Assembly: GCA_900544655.1 (NCBI GenBank)
Contig: UQWE01000020.1
Location: 1-15,493, forward strand
Length of the DNA stretch: 15,493 nucleotides
Origin: an uncultured Coriobacteriaceae bacterium
GTDB lineage: Bacteria; Actinomycetota; Coriobacteriia; Coriobacteriales; Atopobiaceae
Direction: 5' to 3'
This document shows positions 4,845 to 12,092 of the stretch, piece by piece. The first letter of the stretch is position 1, and each line of letters begins with the position of its first letter. A program made the position numbers and the translations under genes. Below the pieces are notes generated by a model. It was given only the letters and a program-made list of their open reading frames with translations, did not search any database and was not told the origin of the DNA.

Positions 4845-6077
4845 CTACTTGTCATCGTGGTGGAGGAGGTCCGAGATTGCCTCGTGACGCTCTTCTCGGC
4901 GTTCTTCGCGATGTTCCTCGCGACGCTCCTGCTCGACTGCGAACGCCGGGTCATCGGGAGTCACGAGCTCGTCCTCGCCGCTCTTTGGGTTGTAGTGGTG
5001 AAGCAGCACCGGATCGAAAAGATGATGGTGCGCGGCGAACGCGAACGATGCGCCAATTAGGATGCAGAAGACGACGATACGCGGTGCGGTCTCAATCTGC
5101 GTCATGATGAGGGACCCCACGGACAGCATTGCCGTCCAGAGGTACATGACCAGAACCGCCTGCTTCTGGTCATAGCCGTCCTGGATGAGGCGGTGGTGGA
5201 TGTGGCCCTTGTCCGCCTGTCCCACGCTCACGTGCGCGCGCTTGCGACGGATGATCGCGGAAAGCGTGTCGACGATGGGCACGAAGGAAATGATGAGAGG
5301 GACGATGATCGTGGTGAGGCCGGCGACGCGGCGGACGTTCAGCAGCGAGATCGTACCGAGTGAGAAGCCGAGCAGCAGCGAGCCGGAGTCACCCAGGAAA
5401 ATCGACGCCGGGTTGAAGTTGTAGCGGAGGAAACCAAGCGTGGCGCCGGCGACGGCGATGGAGAGCGCCGCGGCGTCGCGCCTGCCGGCGAGGTTCGCGA
5501 GCACGAAAAGCGTGCAGCACGAGATGAACGTGATGCCTGACGCGAGGCCGTCGAGACCGTCGATCAGGTTGATGATGTTCACATAGGCCACGAGGTAGAT
5601 GACGGTGATGGGGTAGGCGACCCAGCCAAGAACGAGCTCGCCGGGGCCAAACGGGTTCATGATGGTGCCAACGGTGAGGCCGGCAGCCACGGCGATGCTC
5701 GCCGCGAGAACTTGGCCCGCGAGCTTCGCGAGGGGTCTCAGCTGGAAAACGTCATCAAGCGCGCCCGTCATGAAGATGACAAGGAACGCGAGGCCGAGCA
5801 TCGGGTAGTTGTAGATCGAAAAGCGACCGGGCATGAAGACGATGGGCCAGTGAAGGTGCATCGTCCCTATGTACTGGAGGATGACGGCTGCGATGAGTGC
5901 GAGGAAAATCGCGATGCCGCCCATGCGCGGGATGGTGCGTTTGTTGATGCGTCGCTTGCTGGGCTTGTCGACCGCGCCGAGGCGAGTGGCTATGAGCCGG
6001 GCGAGCGGTGTGGTTACCAGCGTCACAACGAGCGCCGTTGCAAAGAGCGACGCGTAGGGAATCCACCATCTCACCAA
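4845..6077 (-). CDS. WecA/TagO/MraY-family undecaprenyl-phosphate sugar-1-phosphate transferase
   Basis: A 410-aa polytopic membrane enzyme expected to transfer a HexNAc-1-phosphate from its UDP-sugar to undecaprenyl phosphate, the first step of wall-polymer or surface-glycan synthesis. Visible signatures are RRINKRTIPRMGGIAIFL (42-59), the DD motif in GALDDVFQLRP (105-115), NIINLIDGLDGLASG (167-181), FNPASIFLGDSGSLLLGF (221-238), VPIVDT (266-271) and HIHHR (292-296). HIHHR points to the WecA/TagO branch rather than true MraY. About ten hydrophobic segments are seen. The C-terminus (about 360-410) is an unusual hydrophilic Glu/Arg/His-rich tail (EERREERHEA). The start is TTG at 6077, with AAAGG 8 bases upstream; GTG at 6074 is possible. 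It is monocistronic, so the exact glycan is not revealed. Confidence 0.9.
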   Translation of the reverse strand: MVRWWIPYASLFATALVVTLVTTPLARLIATRLGAVDKPSKRRINKRTIPRMGGIAIFLALIAAVILQYIGTMHLHWPIVFMPGRFSIYNYPMLGLAFLVIFMTGALDDVFQLRPLAKLAGQVLAASIAVAAGLTVGTIMNPFGPGELVLGWVAYPITVIYLVAYVNIINLIDGLDGLASGITFISCCTLFVLANLAGRRDAAALSIAVAGATLGFLRYNFNPASIFLGDSGSLLLGFSLGTISLLNVRRVAGLTTIIVPLIISFVPIVDTLSAIIRRKRAHVSVGQADKGHIHHRLIQDGYDQKQAVLVMYLWTAMLSVGSLIMTQIETAPRIVVFCILIGASFAFAAHHHLFDPVLLHHYNPKSGEDELVTPDDPAFAVEQERREEHREERREERHEAISDLLHHDDK

Positions 6078-6246
6078 GCGAGTAGCCTTTCAAACCTGCG
6101 GGCGGCATGCCGCGCGCGAGGGTATTCGTATCCGTTGCCCGGCAGATCGCCGGGTGCTTCGACCGACGGATGCGCCGGTCACGTTGAAGCGGGGCGGTTG
6201 CCGCCTCGCGAGTGCGCCGCAGATTGTTACGGCACAGTAACTACCT
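6078..6246 (-). promoter_or_regulatory. Leader of the WecA/TagO-like gene
   Basis: About 165 nt of untranslated leader is predicted between the promoter near 6250 and the TTG start. It contains a perfect CCCGGC-agatc-GCCGGG hairpin (6138-6154) and a GTTAC-ggcaca-GTAAC dyad (6226-6241) that spans the expected transcription start. No known riboswitch is recognised. Confidence 0.35.
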
Positions 6247-6255
6247 ATGATACCA
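6247..6255 (-). promoter_or_regulatory. Extended -10 promoter of the WecA/TagO-like gene
   Basis: The minus strand reads TGG-TATCAT: an extended -10 (TGn) plus a good -10 hexamer, with no recognisable -35. It is divergent from, and about 90 bp away from, the 6S RNA promoter. Confidence 0.45.
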
Positions 6256-6341
6256 GCTCTGCGTTGGCGCGCGTCCCTAAGACGCAATCTCGGAGAGCAG
6301 GTTAATCTCATGTCAAGACTGGAACCGATAAATGGCTTCGG

Positions 6342-6347
6342 TATAGT
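6342..6347 (+). promoter_or_regulatory. -10 box of 6S RNA
   Basis: TATAGT ends 7 bases before 6354, the first base of the 6S terminal stem, so the predicted start and the RNA structure agree. The -35 region (CTGGAA, 6319-6324, 17-bp spacing) is weak. Confidence 0.65.
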
Positions 6348-6353
6348 GAAGGT

Positions 6354-6526
6354 GTCAGCTCCCCGCAGGGCAAACTGGGTGAACCGACAAGCGTTTCCTG
6401 GGAGCCCATATACCAGGCTCAGTACGGGCATCCTCCGTTGTTGAGGAAGGCGGAACAGCCGGTGAGGGCACCCACCTTTTGAGAGGTGGGTTCATTATCG
6501 CACCTGCGGGGAGCGACGTTGTTTTT
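6354..6526 (+). ncRNA. ssrS: 6S RNA
   Basis: About 170 nt. The terminal stem is GTC-a-GCTCCCCGCAGG (6354-6369) with CCTGCGGGGAGC-GAC (6503-6517). The 3' internal hairpin is CCCACCT/AGGTGGG (6471-6490), followed by TTCATTATCGC. The apical hairpin is TCCTC/GAGGA (6431-6447). The segments TTCCTGGGAGCCCATATACC in the 5' half and GGTTCATTATCGCACCTGCGG in the 3' half correspond in order and character to E. coli 6S (CCCCTGAGCCGATA..., GGGTTACAGCCTGCGG). 6S mimics an open promoter, sequesters housekeeping RNA polymerase holoenzyme in stationary phase and is released by pRNA synthesis. The terminal stem plus TTGTTTTT (6519-6526) should end the transcript. Identified by structure and remembered family pattern; a covariance model would settle it. 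Confidence 0.85.
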
Positions 6527-6550
6527 ACGCGCCGCTTATCTATGGTGGTG

Positions 6551-6603
6551 TCACGCGCGGCAGGAGTGCTATCACGCGCGGAGTAGACCGGCATCACGCG
6601 TGG
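6551..6603. repeat. Three direct repeats TCACGCG(C/T)GG, 21-22 bp apart
   Basis: TCACGCGCGG begins at 6551 and 6572 and TCACGCGTGG at 6594, giving spacings of 21 and 22 bp: two helical turns, all on one DNA face. The third copy contains the palindrome CACGCGTG. They lie 25 bases past the 6S RNA end and about 105 bases before the tRNA-Ala promoter -35. This looks like an iteron-type protein-binding array rather than coding DNA; the binding protein is unknown. Confidence 0.6.
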
Positions 6604-6709
6604 CGCCTATGCCGCGGATGACTCGCGCCCCATTCGAGATAATCCACGTTACACGGCGGGGCCTTCTACGTCCTTGCCATACAATCTTTCATTCTTGCGA
6701 GATTCTCGT

Positions 6710-6737
6710 TTGACAGACGGGGCAAGCACGGTACAAT
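6710..6737 (+). promoter_or_regulatory. Promoter of tRNA-Ala
   Basis: Consensus -35 TTGACA (6710-6715), a 16-base spacer and -10 TACAAT (6732-6737) lie about 21 bases before the tRNA. This is the best sigma70-type promoter in the window, as expected for a stable RNA gene. Confidence 0.85.
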
Positions 6738-6758
6738 AACCAACGCGCAAACGCGCTT

Positions 6759-6834
6759 GGGGACGTAGCTCAGCTGGGAGAGCGCTGCCGTCGCATGGCA
6801 GAGGCCGAGGGTTCGATTCCCTTCGTCTCCACCA
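6759..6834 (+). tRNA. tRNA-Ala (anticodon CGC)
   Basis: A 76-nt class I tRNA. Acceptor GGGGACG pairs with CGTCTCC (one G-U), followed by A73 and an encoded CCA. The anticodon arm is CTGCC-GTCGCAT-GGCAG, so the anticodon is CGC (decodes GCG). D loop (AGCTCAGCTGGGAGAGC) and T arm (GTTCGATTC) are standard. It is flanked by a consensus promoter and a strong terminator, so it forms its own transcription unit. Confidence 0.95.
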
Positions 6835-6843
6835 GGAATTGTC

Positions 6844-6873
6844 GAGCGGGCCACGATGTGGTCCGCTCTTTTT
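6844..6873 (+). terminator. Intrinsic terminator of tRNA-Ala
   Basis: GAGCGGGCCAC pairs with GTGGTCCGCTC (11 bp, one G-U) around a 3-nt loop, followed by T5 (6869-6873). It lies 9 bases past the CCA end. Confidence 0.92.
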
Positions 6874-7028
6874 GTATGCGCACGTCATTCGAGCGCGCCT
6901 CGCGTGGCGCTTGTCGTTCGATGCTGGCCAGATGCGGGCTGCCATCGCGCGGGCGCCCGGCATTGGATGTCGTGACGCGCCGGCTCCGCCGCCGTGCGGA
7001 CGCCCGGCACATGACGAGGGGAGAGGCC

Positions 7029-7970
7029 ATGGCTGAAATGCCGCGAGAATATGAGACGTGTCGCCTTTGTCCGCGTGCCTGCGGGGCTCACAGGGCGGAG
7101 GGAGCCCGCGGTGCGTGTGGAGCGACCTCGACCCTGCGCGTGGCTCGCTCCGCACTTCACTTCTGGGAGGAACCTCCCGTGTCGGGCGAGGCGGGCAGCG
7201 GCGCCATCTTCTTCTCCGGTTGTACCCTGCGTTGCGTCTTCTGCCAGAACGCGGAGATCAGCGCCGGCAACTTCGGCATTGACGTGAACGTCGCACGCCT
7301 CGCCCAGATGATGCTCGAGCTCGAGTCCCAGGGCGCGCTCAACATCAACCTCGTCACGCCCGGCCACTTTGCTCCGCAGGTCGTCGAGGCGGCAAAGGCC
7401 GCACGGAAGGCGGGCCTCACGGTGCCCATCCTCTGCAATACCGGCGGCTACGAGACGGTGGAGACCATTCGTCTCCTCGCCCAGGTCGTCGACGTATGGC
7501 TGACGGACTTCAAGTATGCGGACCCGGCGCTCGCCCGTGCGCTCTCTGCCGCTGGCGATTATCCGGAGGTTGCGGCGGCGGCGCTCAAGGAAATGCTCGA
7601 AATTACGCGCTCGCGCGGGGGTCGCTCGCTCGGCGAGGATGGCAGGATACTTCGCGGAATCATCGTGCGCCATCTCGTCCTGCCGGGCCACGTGAATGAC
7701 TCGCTCGCGGTCCTCGACCGTGTCTGGGACATCTGTGGTAACGAGGCGGACCTCTCCGTCATGAACCAGTACACGCCCAACGCAGCGTGCCGCGAGCGCG
7801 GGGGAGACCTCGCCCGCGCGCTAGGCGACGACGAGTACGAGGTTGTGCTCGATCATGCCGATGACCTGGGCTTCGAGCGCATGTGGTGGCAGCAGGGAGG
7901 CACGGTCTCGGAGAGCTTCGTGCCCGCCTTCGACGCGACTGGAGTCGAAGGTCCGGAGCTTGCGGGTTAG
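7029..7970 (+). CDS. PflX-type radical SAM protein (pyruvate formate-lyase activase-like)
   Basis: A 313-aa radical SAM protein. The N-terminus has a Cys cluster, CRLCPRACGAHRAEG...CG (C11, C14, C18, C30), typical of the PflX/COG1313 group. The core motif SGCTLRCVFCQN gives C65-x3-C69-x2-C72, the site of the 4Fe-4S cluster that cleaves SAM. Further TIM-barrel landmarks are NLVTPGH (107-113), LCNTGGYE (135-142), DVWLTDFKY (155-163) and RHLVLPGH (214-221). PflX proteins resemble glycyl-radical enzyme activases, but their substrate is not established, and no glycyl-radical enzyme gene is in this window. The ATG at 7029 follows GGGGAG; an in-frame ATG at 7011 is an alternative. It is separated from tRNA-Ala by a terminator, and I see no clear promoter in the gap. 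Confidence 0.85.
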   Translation: MAEMPREYETCRLCPRACGAHRAEGARGACGATSTLRVARSALHFWEEPPVSGEAGSGAIFFSGCTLRCVFCQNAEISAGNFGIDVNVARLAQMMLELESQGALNINLVTPGHFAPQVVEAAKAARKAGLTVPILCNTGGYETVETIRLLAQVVDVWLTDFKYADPALARALSAAGDYPEVAAAALKEMLEITRSRGGRSLGEDGRILRGIIVRHLVLPGHVNDSLAVLDRVWDICGNEADLSVMNQYTPNAACRERGGDLARALGDDEYEVVLDHADDLGFERMWWQQGGTVSESFVPAFDATGVEGPELAG

Positions 7971-8009
7971 CTGCCGGCATTTGCGGCCTTGTCCTTGACG
8001 GACTGAGCC

Positions 8010-8038
8010 GTGACCAAAAGGGATAGACTCTCTAGGAT
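8010..8038 (+). promoter_or_regulatory. Possible promoter of the small coiled-coil protein gene
   Basis: GTGACC (8010-8015), a 17-base spacer and TAGGAT (8033-8038) would start transcription near 8045, just before the AAAGGAG ribosome binding site. An attractive TTGACG (7995-8000) has no correctly spaced -10. Alternatively the gene is co-transcribed from the radical SAM gene. Confidence 0.3.
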
Positions 8039-8064
8039 TGACGATAACTCGCAAAGGAGTTCAC

Positions 8065-8379
8065 ATGGCAGACGAACAGGCCCCCCTCACTGACGAGGAG
8101 CGCGCCGAGCTCGAGCGCCTTCGTGCCGAGAAGGCTGCGCGCGAGAATGCCGCCCAGGCCGCGGCTCAGAAGGCCGAGCTCGAGCGTCTTCGTGCCGAGC
8201 AGGCCGAGGCGGATGCGGATGCCCGCGATGCCGCAAGGCGAGAGCGCGCCCGCGAGTACATGGAGCCTGACGAGGATCTCAAGATGCCCCTCGCCCAGAA
8301 GCTCGTGCTCCTCTTCGTGGCGCTGCTCATCGCTTGGTTTGTCGTGCAGGTTGTCGGCGGCGGACTCATCACCAATTAG
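8065..8379 (+). CDS. Small coiled-coil protein with C-terminal membrane anchor
   Basis: A 104-aa protein of unknown function. Residues 8-65 are Ala/Glu/Arg-rich, with heptad-like coiled-coil character, and contain a duplicated AELERLRAE (14-22 and 37-45). The DNA copies at 8104-8130 and 8173-8199 differ by one base in 27 and lie 69 bp apart, an in-frame internal duplication. Residues 79-97 (KLVLLFVALLIAWFVVQVVG) form one hydrophobic helix followed by a seven-residue tail, so the protein should be tail-anchored with its coiled coil in the cytoplasm. The ATG at 8065 has AAAGGAG 5 bases upstream. It sits between the radical SAM gene and pncB, 75 bases before the latter, with no obvious functional link. 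Coding is well supported; function is not assigned. Confidence 0.75.
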   Translation: MADEQAPLTDEERAELERLRAEKAARENAAQAAAQKAELERLRAEQAEADADARDAARRERAREYMEPDEDLKMPLAQKLVLLFVALLIAWFVVQVVGGGLITN

Positions 8380-8454
8380 GGCAGCCCTCCGCGCCAGCCG
8401 TGGCACAAGGACCCAAACCGCGCCGTCAGGGCGCCAGACGAAAGGGGAGGGCGC

Positions 8455-9939
8455 ATGTCTCTCACCGACGTAACCAAGCCCACTGATGTGTCTCTTAACA
8501 CGGACCTCTATGAGCTCACGATGGCCCAGGGATTCTGGGAGAGCGGCCTCATGGACGCGGAGGCGTGCTTCACCGTCTTCTTCCGTGACGCCCCGTTTGA
8601 CGGCGGCTATGCCGTAGCATGCGGTACGGGCCAGATCGCCGAGCTTGTCGAGAACTTCCGCTATACGCCCGAGGACATCGCCTACCTCGCGAGCATCCAG
8701 GCTCCCGGCGGCGGCGCGATGTTCAAGCAGGGCTTCCTCGACTGGCTCGCCGAGTTCACGCCCGACCTCGACGTCTGGGCCGTGCCGGAGGGCGAGGTCG
8801 TGTTCCCGCGCGAGCCGCTCGTGCGCGTGCAGGGCTCCATGGCGGCGTGCCAGCTCATCGAGACGGCACTTCTCAACCTCGTGAACTTCCAGACCCTTGT
8901 GGCCACCAAGACCGCGCGCGTCGTCCAGGCGGCAGAGGGCCATGCCGTGTCAGACTTTGGCCTGCGTAGAGCACAGGGCCCGGATGGCGGCCTCGCCGTC
9001 GCGCGCGCGTCGTTCGTGGGTGGTGCCAACTCGACCTCCAACTGCCTCGCCGGCAAGATCTACGGCATTCCGGTCTTCGGCACCCACGCCCACTCCTGGG
9101 TGATGGCCTTCCCGTCCGAGCTCGAGGCCTTCCGCGCCTTCGCGTGCTCCATGCCGAAGAACTGCGTCCTGCTCGTCGATACGTACGACGTTCGCCAGGG
9201 TATCGAGAACGCGATCACCGTCGCCAAGGAGATGGAGGCCGCCGGCGAGCGCCTCGCGGCAATCCGCATCGACTCGGGCGATCTCGCCAAGCTCTCCAAG
9301 TACGCGCGCGGGGCCTTCGACGCGGCTGGCCTTCCCTACGTAAAGATCTCCGTCTCAAATGACCTCGACGAGTACACGATCCAGTCCCTGTTCGCCCAGG
9401 GTGCGCCGATCGACTCGTTTGGCGTGGGCACCAAGCTCGCCACGTGCGATCCCCAGCCCTCCCTTGGTGGCGTGTACAAGCTTGCTGCCGTTCGCAAGGC
9501 GGGCGAGGCGGAGTGGCGTCCCACAATGAAGCTGTCCGAGGTCGCCTATAAGCGCACCATCCCCGGCGTCCAGCAGGTCAAGCGCTTCGTCGATGGCTCC
9601 GGCTGCCCCGTGGGCGACGTCATCTATGACGAGACGATGGCCGGGACCAACTGCGCCCTCGCCGTGAACGTGACCGACTCCGAGGTCAGCTATGACTTTG
9701 GTGCCTACGAGGGGCGCGACCTCCTCGTTCAGATGGTGGAGGACGGCCGTGGCATCGGCGAGAGGCCGACGCTCGCGGAGTCTCGCCGCGTCTGCCGCGA
9801 GGCGCTCATGCGCCTCGACCCGGCGGTGAAGCGCTTCCTGAACCCGCAGCTCTATCCTGTGGGCGTCGAGGACAACCTCGCCGCGCTGCGCGTGAGGCTC
9901 GCGCGCGAGGAGCGTATCGCCTCGTCGCCCATTCGCTAG
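8455..9939 (+). CDS. pncB: Nicotinate phosphoribosyltransferase
   Basis: A 494-aa enzyme joining nicotinate and PRPP to give nicotinate mononucleotide (Preiss-Handler NAD salvage), with ATP-coupled phosphorylation of an active-site His in the family. Signatures are NTDLYELTMAQGFWESG near the N-terminus (15-31), DFGLRRAQGPDGG (167-179), VFGTHAHSWVMAFPSELEAF (207-226, with H211/H213, one likely the phosphorylated His), LLVDTYDVRQGIENA (239-253), AIRIDSGDL (about 270-278), SNDLDEYTI, and DSFGVGTKL for the phosphate site. Length matches bacterial long-form NAPRTases (about 480-500 aa). The ATG at 8455 follows AAAGGGGAGG. No terminator is obvious in the 75-bp gap from the upstream small gene, so co-transcription is possible. 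Confidence 0.96.
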   Translation: MSLTDVTKPTDVSLNTDLYELTMAQGFWESGLMDAEACFTVFFRDAPFDGGYAVACGTGQIAELVENFRYTPEDIAYLASIQAPGGGAMFKQGFLDWLAEFTPDLDVWAVPEGEVVFPREPLVRVQGSMAACQLIETALLNLVNFQTLVATKTARVVQAAEGHAVSDFGLRRAQGPDGGLAVARASFVGGANSTSNCLAGKIYGIPVFGTHAHSWVMAFPSELEAFRAFACSMPKNCVLLVDTYDVRQGIENAITVAKEMEAAGERLAAIRIDSGDLAKLSKYARGAFDAAGLPYVKISVSNDLDEYTIQSLFAQGAPIDSFGVGTKLATCDPQPSLGGVYKLAAVRKAGEAEWRPTMKLSEVAYKRTIPGVQQVKRFVDGSGCPVGDVIYDETMAGTNCALAVNVTDSEVSYDFGAYEGRDLLVQMVEDGRGIGERPTLAESRRVCREALMRLDPAVKRFLNPQLYPVGVEDNLAALRVRLAREERIASSPIR

Positions 9940-10001
9940 GACGCTGCCTGGCAGGCTGCGTCGAGGACCTCGCTCCTGGTGACGTTCCCCAGGCTCGCTT
10001 T

Positions 10002-10010
10002 TGTTACACT
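10002..10010 (+). promoter_or_regulatory. Extended -10 promoter of argS
   Basis: TGT-TACACT is an extended -10 element about 75 bases before the argS start; no strong -35 is seen. The leader contains GCCG-cttta-CGGC (10015-10027) and the larger hairpin at 10043-10063. Confidence 0.5.
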
Positions 10011-10042
10011 CATAGCCGCTTTACGGCACGAAATGTTAATTC

Positions 10043-10063
10043 GCGGCCCCGCTCTGGGGCCGC
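10043..10063 (+). promoter_or_regulatory. Perfect GC-rich hairpin in the argS leader
   Basis: GCGGCCCC-gctct-GGGGCCGC is an 8-bp perfect stem ending about 8 bases before the GGAAGGA ribosome binding site. There is no T tract, so it is not an ordinary terminator. It may affect translation or mRNA stability. No T-box features are seen. Confidence 0.5.
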
Positions 10064-10085
10064 GCGCACGTTGGAAGGACGCATC

Positions 10086-11927
10086 GTGGTCGAGACGATC
10101 GAGAAGCTGGTCAGGGCTGCACTGGCCGAGGCACAGTCTGCAGGCGAGCTGCCTGAGTTCGAGGTGGCGGACCTCGGCCTCGAGCGCCCCGCGGATTCCG
10201 CGAACGGCGATTGGACGAGCACCGTCGCCCTCCGCAGCGCCAAGGTCGCCCACATGGCGCCCCGCGCGATCGCCGAGGCCATCGCCGCCCACCTCCCCGA
10301 GGCTCCGGAGATCGATCGCGTTGAGGTCGCTGGCCCGGGCTTCGTGAACATCTACCTGTCCGTCGCCGCCGGTAACGAGATCTTCCGCACCGTGCGCGAG
10401 CAGGGCGAGGACTTTGGCCGCTCTGACCTCGGTGCCGGCCAGCGCGTCCAGGTCGAGTACGTCTCCGCTAACCCCGTTGGTCCGCTGCACATCGGCCACG
10501 GCCGTTGGGCCGCGCTCGGCGACTCCCTCGCCCGCGTTCTCGACCACGCCGGTTACGAGGTCGAGCGCGAGTACTACGTGAATGACCACGGCAACCAGAT
10601 GAACACCTTTGGCAACTCGGTGTCCGCGCGCTATCTCCAGCTCGCCCAGATCATGGACGAGAAGGGCATCGACGCCCACGCCGCCCACGAGGCCCTCATC
10701 GCCGACTGGGCTGCCTTCGTCTCTGACGAGGCCGACGAGCACCCCGAGAGCCATCCCTACATGGATGCCTTCCGCGAGTCCCTCGGCGCTGACTCCTACG
10801 GCGGAGACTACATCATCGACCTCGCCGCCCACTTCATGGAGGCCGACGGCACCCGCTGGGTCGATGCTGGCGCCTCTGAGCGCATGATTTCCTTCCGCGA
10901 GCGCGGTTACAAGCTCATGCTCGAGGACATCCGCCAGACCTGCGATGACATGCGCACCAGCTTTGACGTGTGGTTCAGCGAGCGCTCCCTGTACGAGAAG
11001 GGCGCGAGCGGCACGAGCGCCGTCGACCGCGCCTTCGCCCGCCTGCGCGAGCAGGGCTATCTCTACGAGAAGGACGATGCCCTCTGGTTCCGCTCCACTG
11101 ACTTTGGCGACGACAAGGACCGCGTCCTCGTGAAGGCTGACGGTGCCTACACCTACTTCGCCTCCGACGTCGCCTACCACTGGAACAAATATGAGCGCGT
11201 CGACCACGTCATTGACGTCTGGGGCGCTGACCACCACGGCTACATCGCCCGCGTGCGCGCCGCGACCGACGCCCTCGGTTATGAGGGCAAGTTCGAGGTC
11301 CTTCTCGGTCAGCTCGTGAACCTGCTGCGCAACGGTCAGCCCGTCAGGATGAGCAAGCGTAAGGGCACGATGGTCCCGCTGCGTGAGCTGCTCGACGAGG
11401 TGGGCGCTGACGCCACGCGCTTCACGCTCGTCTCCAAGAGCTCCAACCAGATGATCGACTTCGACATCGAGGCCGTGAAGCGCCAGGACAACACCAACCC
11501 GGTCTATTACGTTCAGTACGCCCACGCCCGTATCTGCTCGATCCTGCGCCGCGCCGCCGGCGTCACTGCCGAGGAGGCCGCCGAACTCGGCATGGACGAG
11601 ATTGCCTCTCGCGCCTGCCCGGTCGACTGCGACCTCTCCGTCCTCACCGATCCCACCGAGGCCGCCCTCGCGCGTAAGCTCGGCGAGTTTGGCGACCTGG
11701 TCGAGAGCTGCGCTCGTGATCGCGCGCCGTTCCGCCTCACGCACTACGCGCAGGAGCTCGCTGGTAGCTTCCACTCGTTCTATACCGCCTGCCAGGTGCT
11801 GCCGAGCGAGGGCCGTCCGGTTGACGAGGCCGTCTCGAAGGCCCGCCTCGCCGCGTGCGACGCCGCTCGCCGCGTGCTCGCGCTCACGCTCTCGCTCATT
11901 GGCGTCTCCGCTCCGGAGCGCATGTAG
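10086..11927 (+). CDS. argS: Arginyl-tRNA synthetase
   Basis: A 613-aa class I aminoacyl-tRNA synthetase charging tRNA-Arg. The N-terminal additional domain (about 1-110) precedes VEYVSANPVGPLHIGHGR, which holds the HIGH motif (135-138). DHGNQMNTFGNS and the GADHHGYIARV region form the catalytic core. The KMSKS loop is present as VRMSKRKG (MSK at 422-424). The C-terminal anticodon-binding domain begins near FDIEAVKRQDNTNPVYYVQYAHARICSI and ends with the conserved ...SLIGVSAPERM. Length is slightly above the usual 550-590 aa because of an insertion in the middle of the catalytic domain (about residues 180-265). The GTG at 10086 has GGAAGGA about 6 bases upstream; the in-frame TTG at 10071 has no comparable site. 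It is monocistronic, with its own terminator. Confidence 0.97.
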   Translation: MVETIEKLVRAALAEAQSAGELPEFEVADLGLERPADSANGDWTSTVALRSAKVAHMAPRAIAEAIAAHLPEAPEIDRVEVAGPGFVNIYLSVAAGNEIFRTVREQGEDFGRSDLGAGQRVQVEYVSANPVGPLHIGHGRWAALGDSLARVLDHAGYEVEREYYVNDHGNQMNTFGNSVSARYLQLAQIMDEKGIDAHAAHEALIADWAAFVSDEADEHPESHPYMDAFRESLGADSYGGDYIIDLAAHFMEADGTRWVDAGASERMISFRERGYKLMLEDIRQTCDDMRTSFDVWFSERSLYEKGASGTSAVDRAFARLREQGYLYEKDDALWFRSTDFGDDKDRVLVKADGAYTYFASDVAYHWNKYERVDHVIDVWGADHHGYIARVRAATDALGYEGKFEVLLGQLVNLLRNGQPVRMSKRKGTMVPLRELLDEVGADATRFTLVSKSSNQMIDFDIEAVKRQDNTNPVYYVQYAHARICSILRRAAGVTAEEAAELGMDEIASRACPVDCDLSVLTDPTEAALARKLGEFGDLVESCARDRAPFRLTHYAQELAGSFHSFYTACQVLPSEGRPVDEAVSKARLAACDAARRVLALTLSLIGVSAPERM

Positions 11928-11955
11928 CGGGTGACGCTCGCTAGATGGATCGCTT

Positions 11956-11994
11956 GGCGCCTGCTGGGAGTTGTCCCGGCGGGCGCCTTTGTTT
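11956..11994 (+). terminator. Intrinsic terminator of argS
   Basis: A 14-pair stem (11956-11969 with 11974-11987, two G-U pairs) and a 4-nt loop are followed by TTTGTTT (11988-11994). It lies about 30 bases past the argS stop. Confidence 0.9.
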
Positions 11995-12076
11995 GGGTAC
12001 CGATCGCATCGCTTGGACGCGAACTAATGCCGGACACCGGTGAAGTATCGTTTTGCTCGCATGATACTGTGGCGAG

Positions 12077-12092
12077 TGTTATAGTCGGACTA
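12077..12092 (+). promoter_or_regulatory. Extended -10 promoter of rho with overlapping palindrome
   Basis: TGT-TATAGT (12077-12085) is a strong extended -10; the -35 region is weak. TAGTC-g-GACTA (12082-12092) is a perfect 5-bp dyad overlapping the -10 box, a possible operator. The predicted start near 12092 leaves a leader of about 145 nt. Confidence 0.55.

Noticed and set aside
4672..4887. 71-codon plus-strand frame in the spacer after rplT
   Set aside because: No RBS, begins inside the inverted repeat and overlaps the end of the WecA/TagO-like gene antisense.
10015..10063. T-box or riboswitch in the argS leader
   Set aside because: The leader is only about 70 nt, lacks a T-box sequence and has no terminator/antiterminator pair; only two simple hairpins are present.
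9936..11774. 612-codon minus-strand frame antisense to argS
   Set aside because: It is a shadow of a GC-rich gene with G/C-biased third positions; the sense strand is clearly arginyl-tRNA synthetase.
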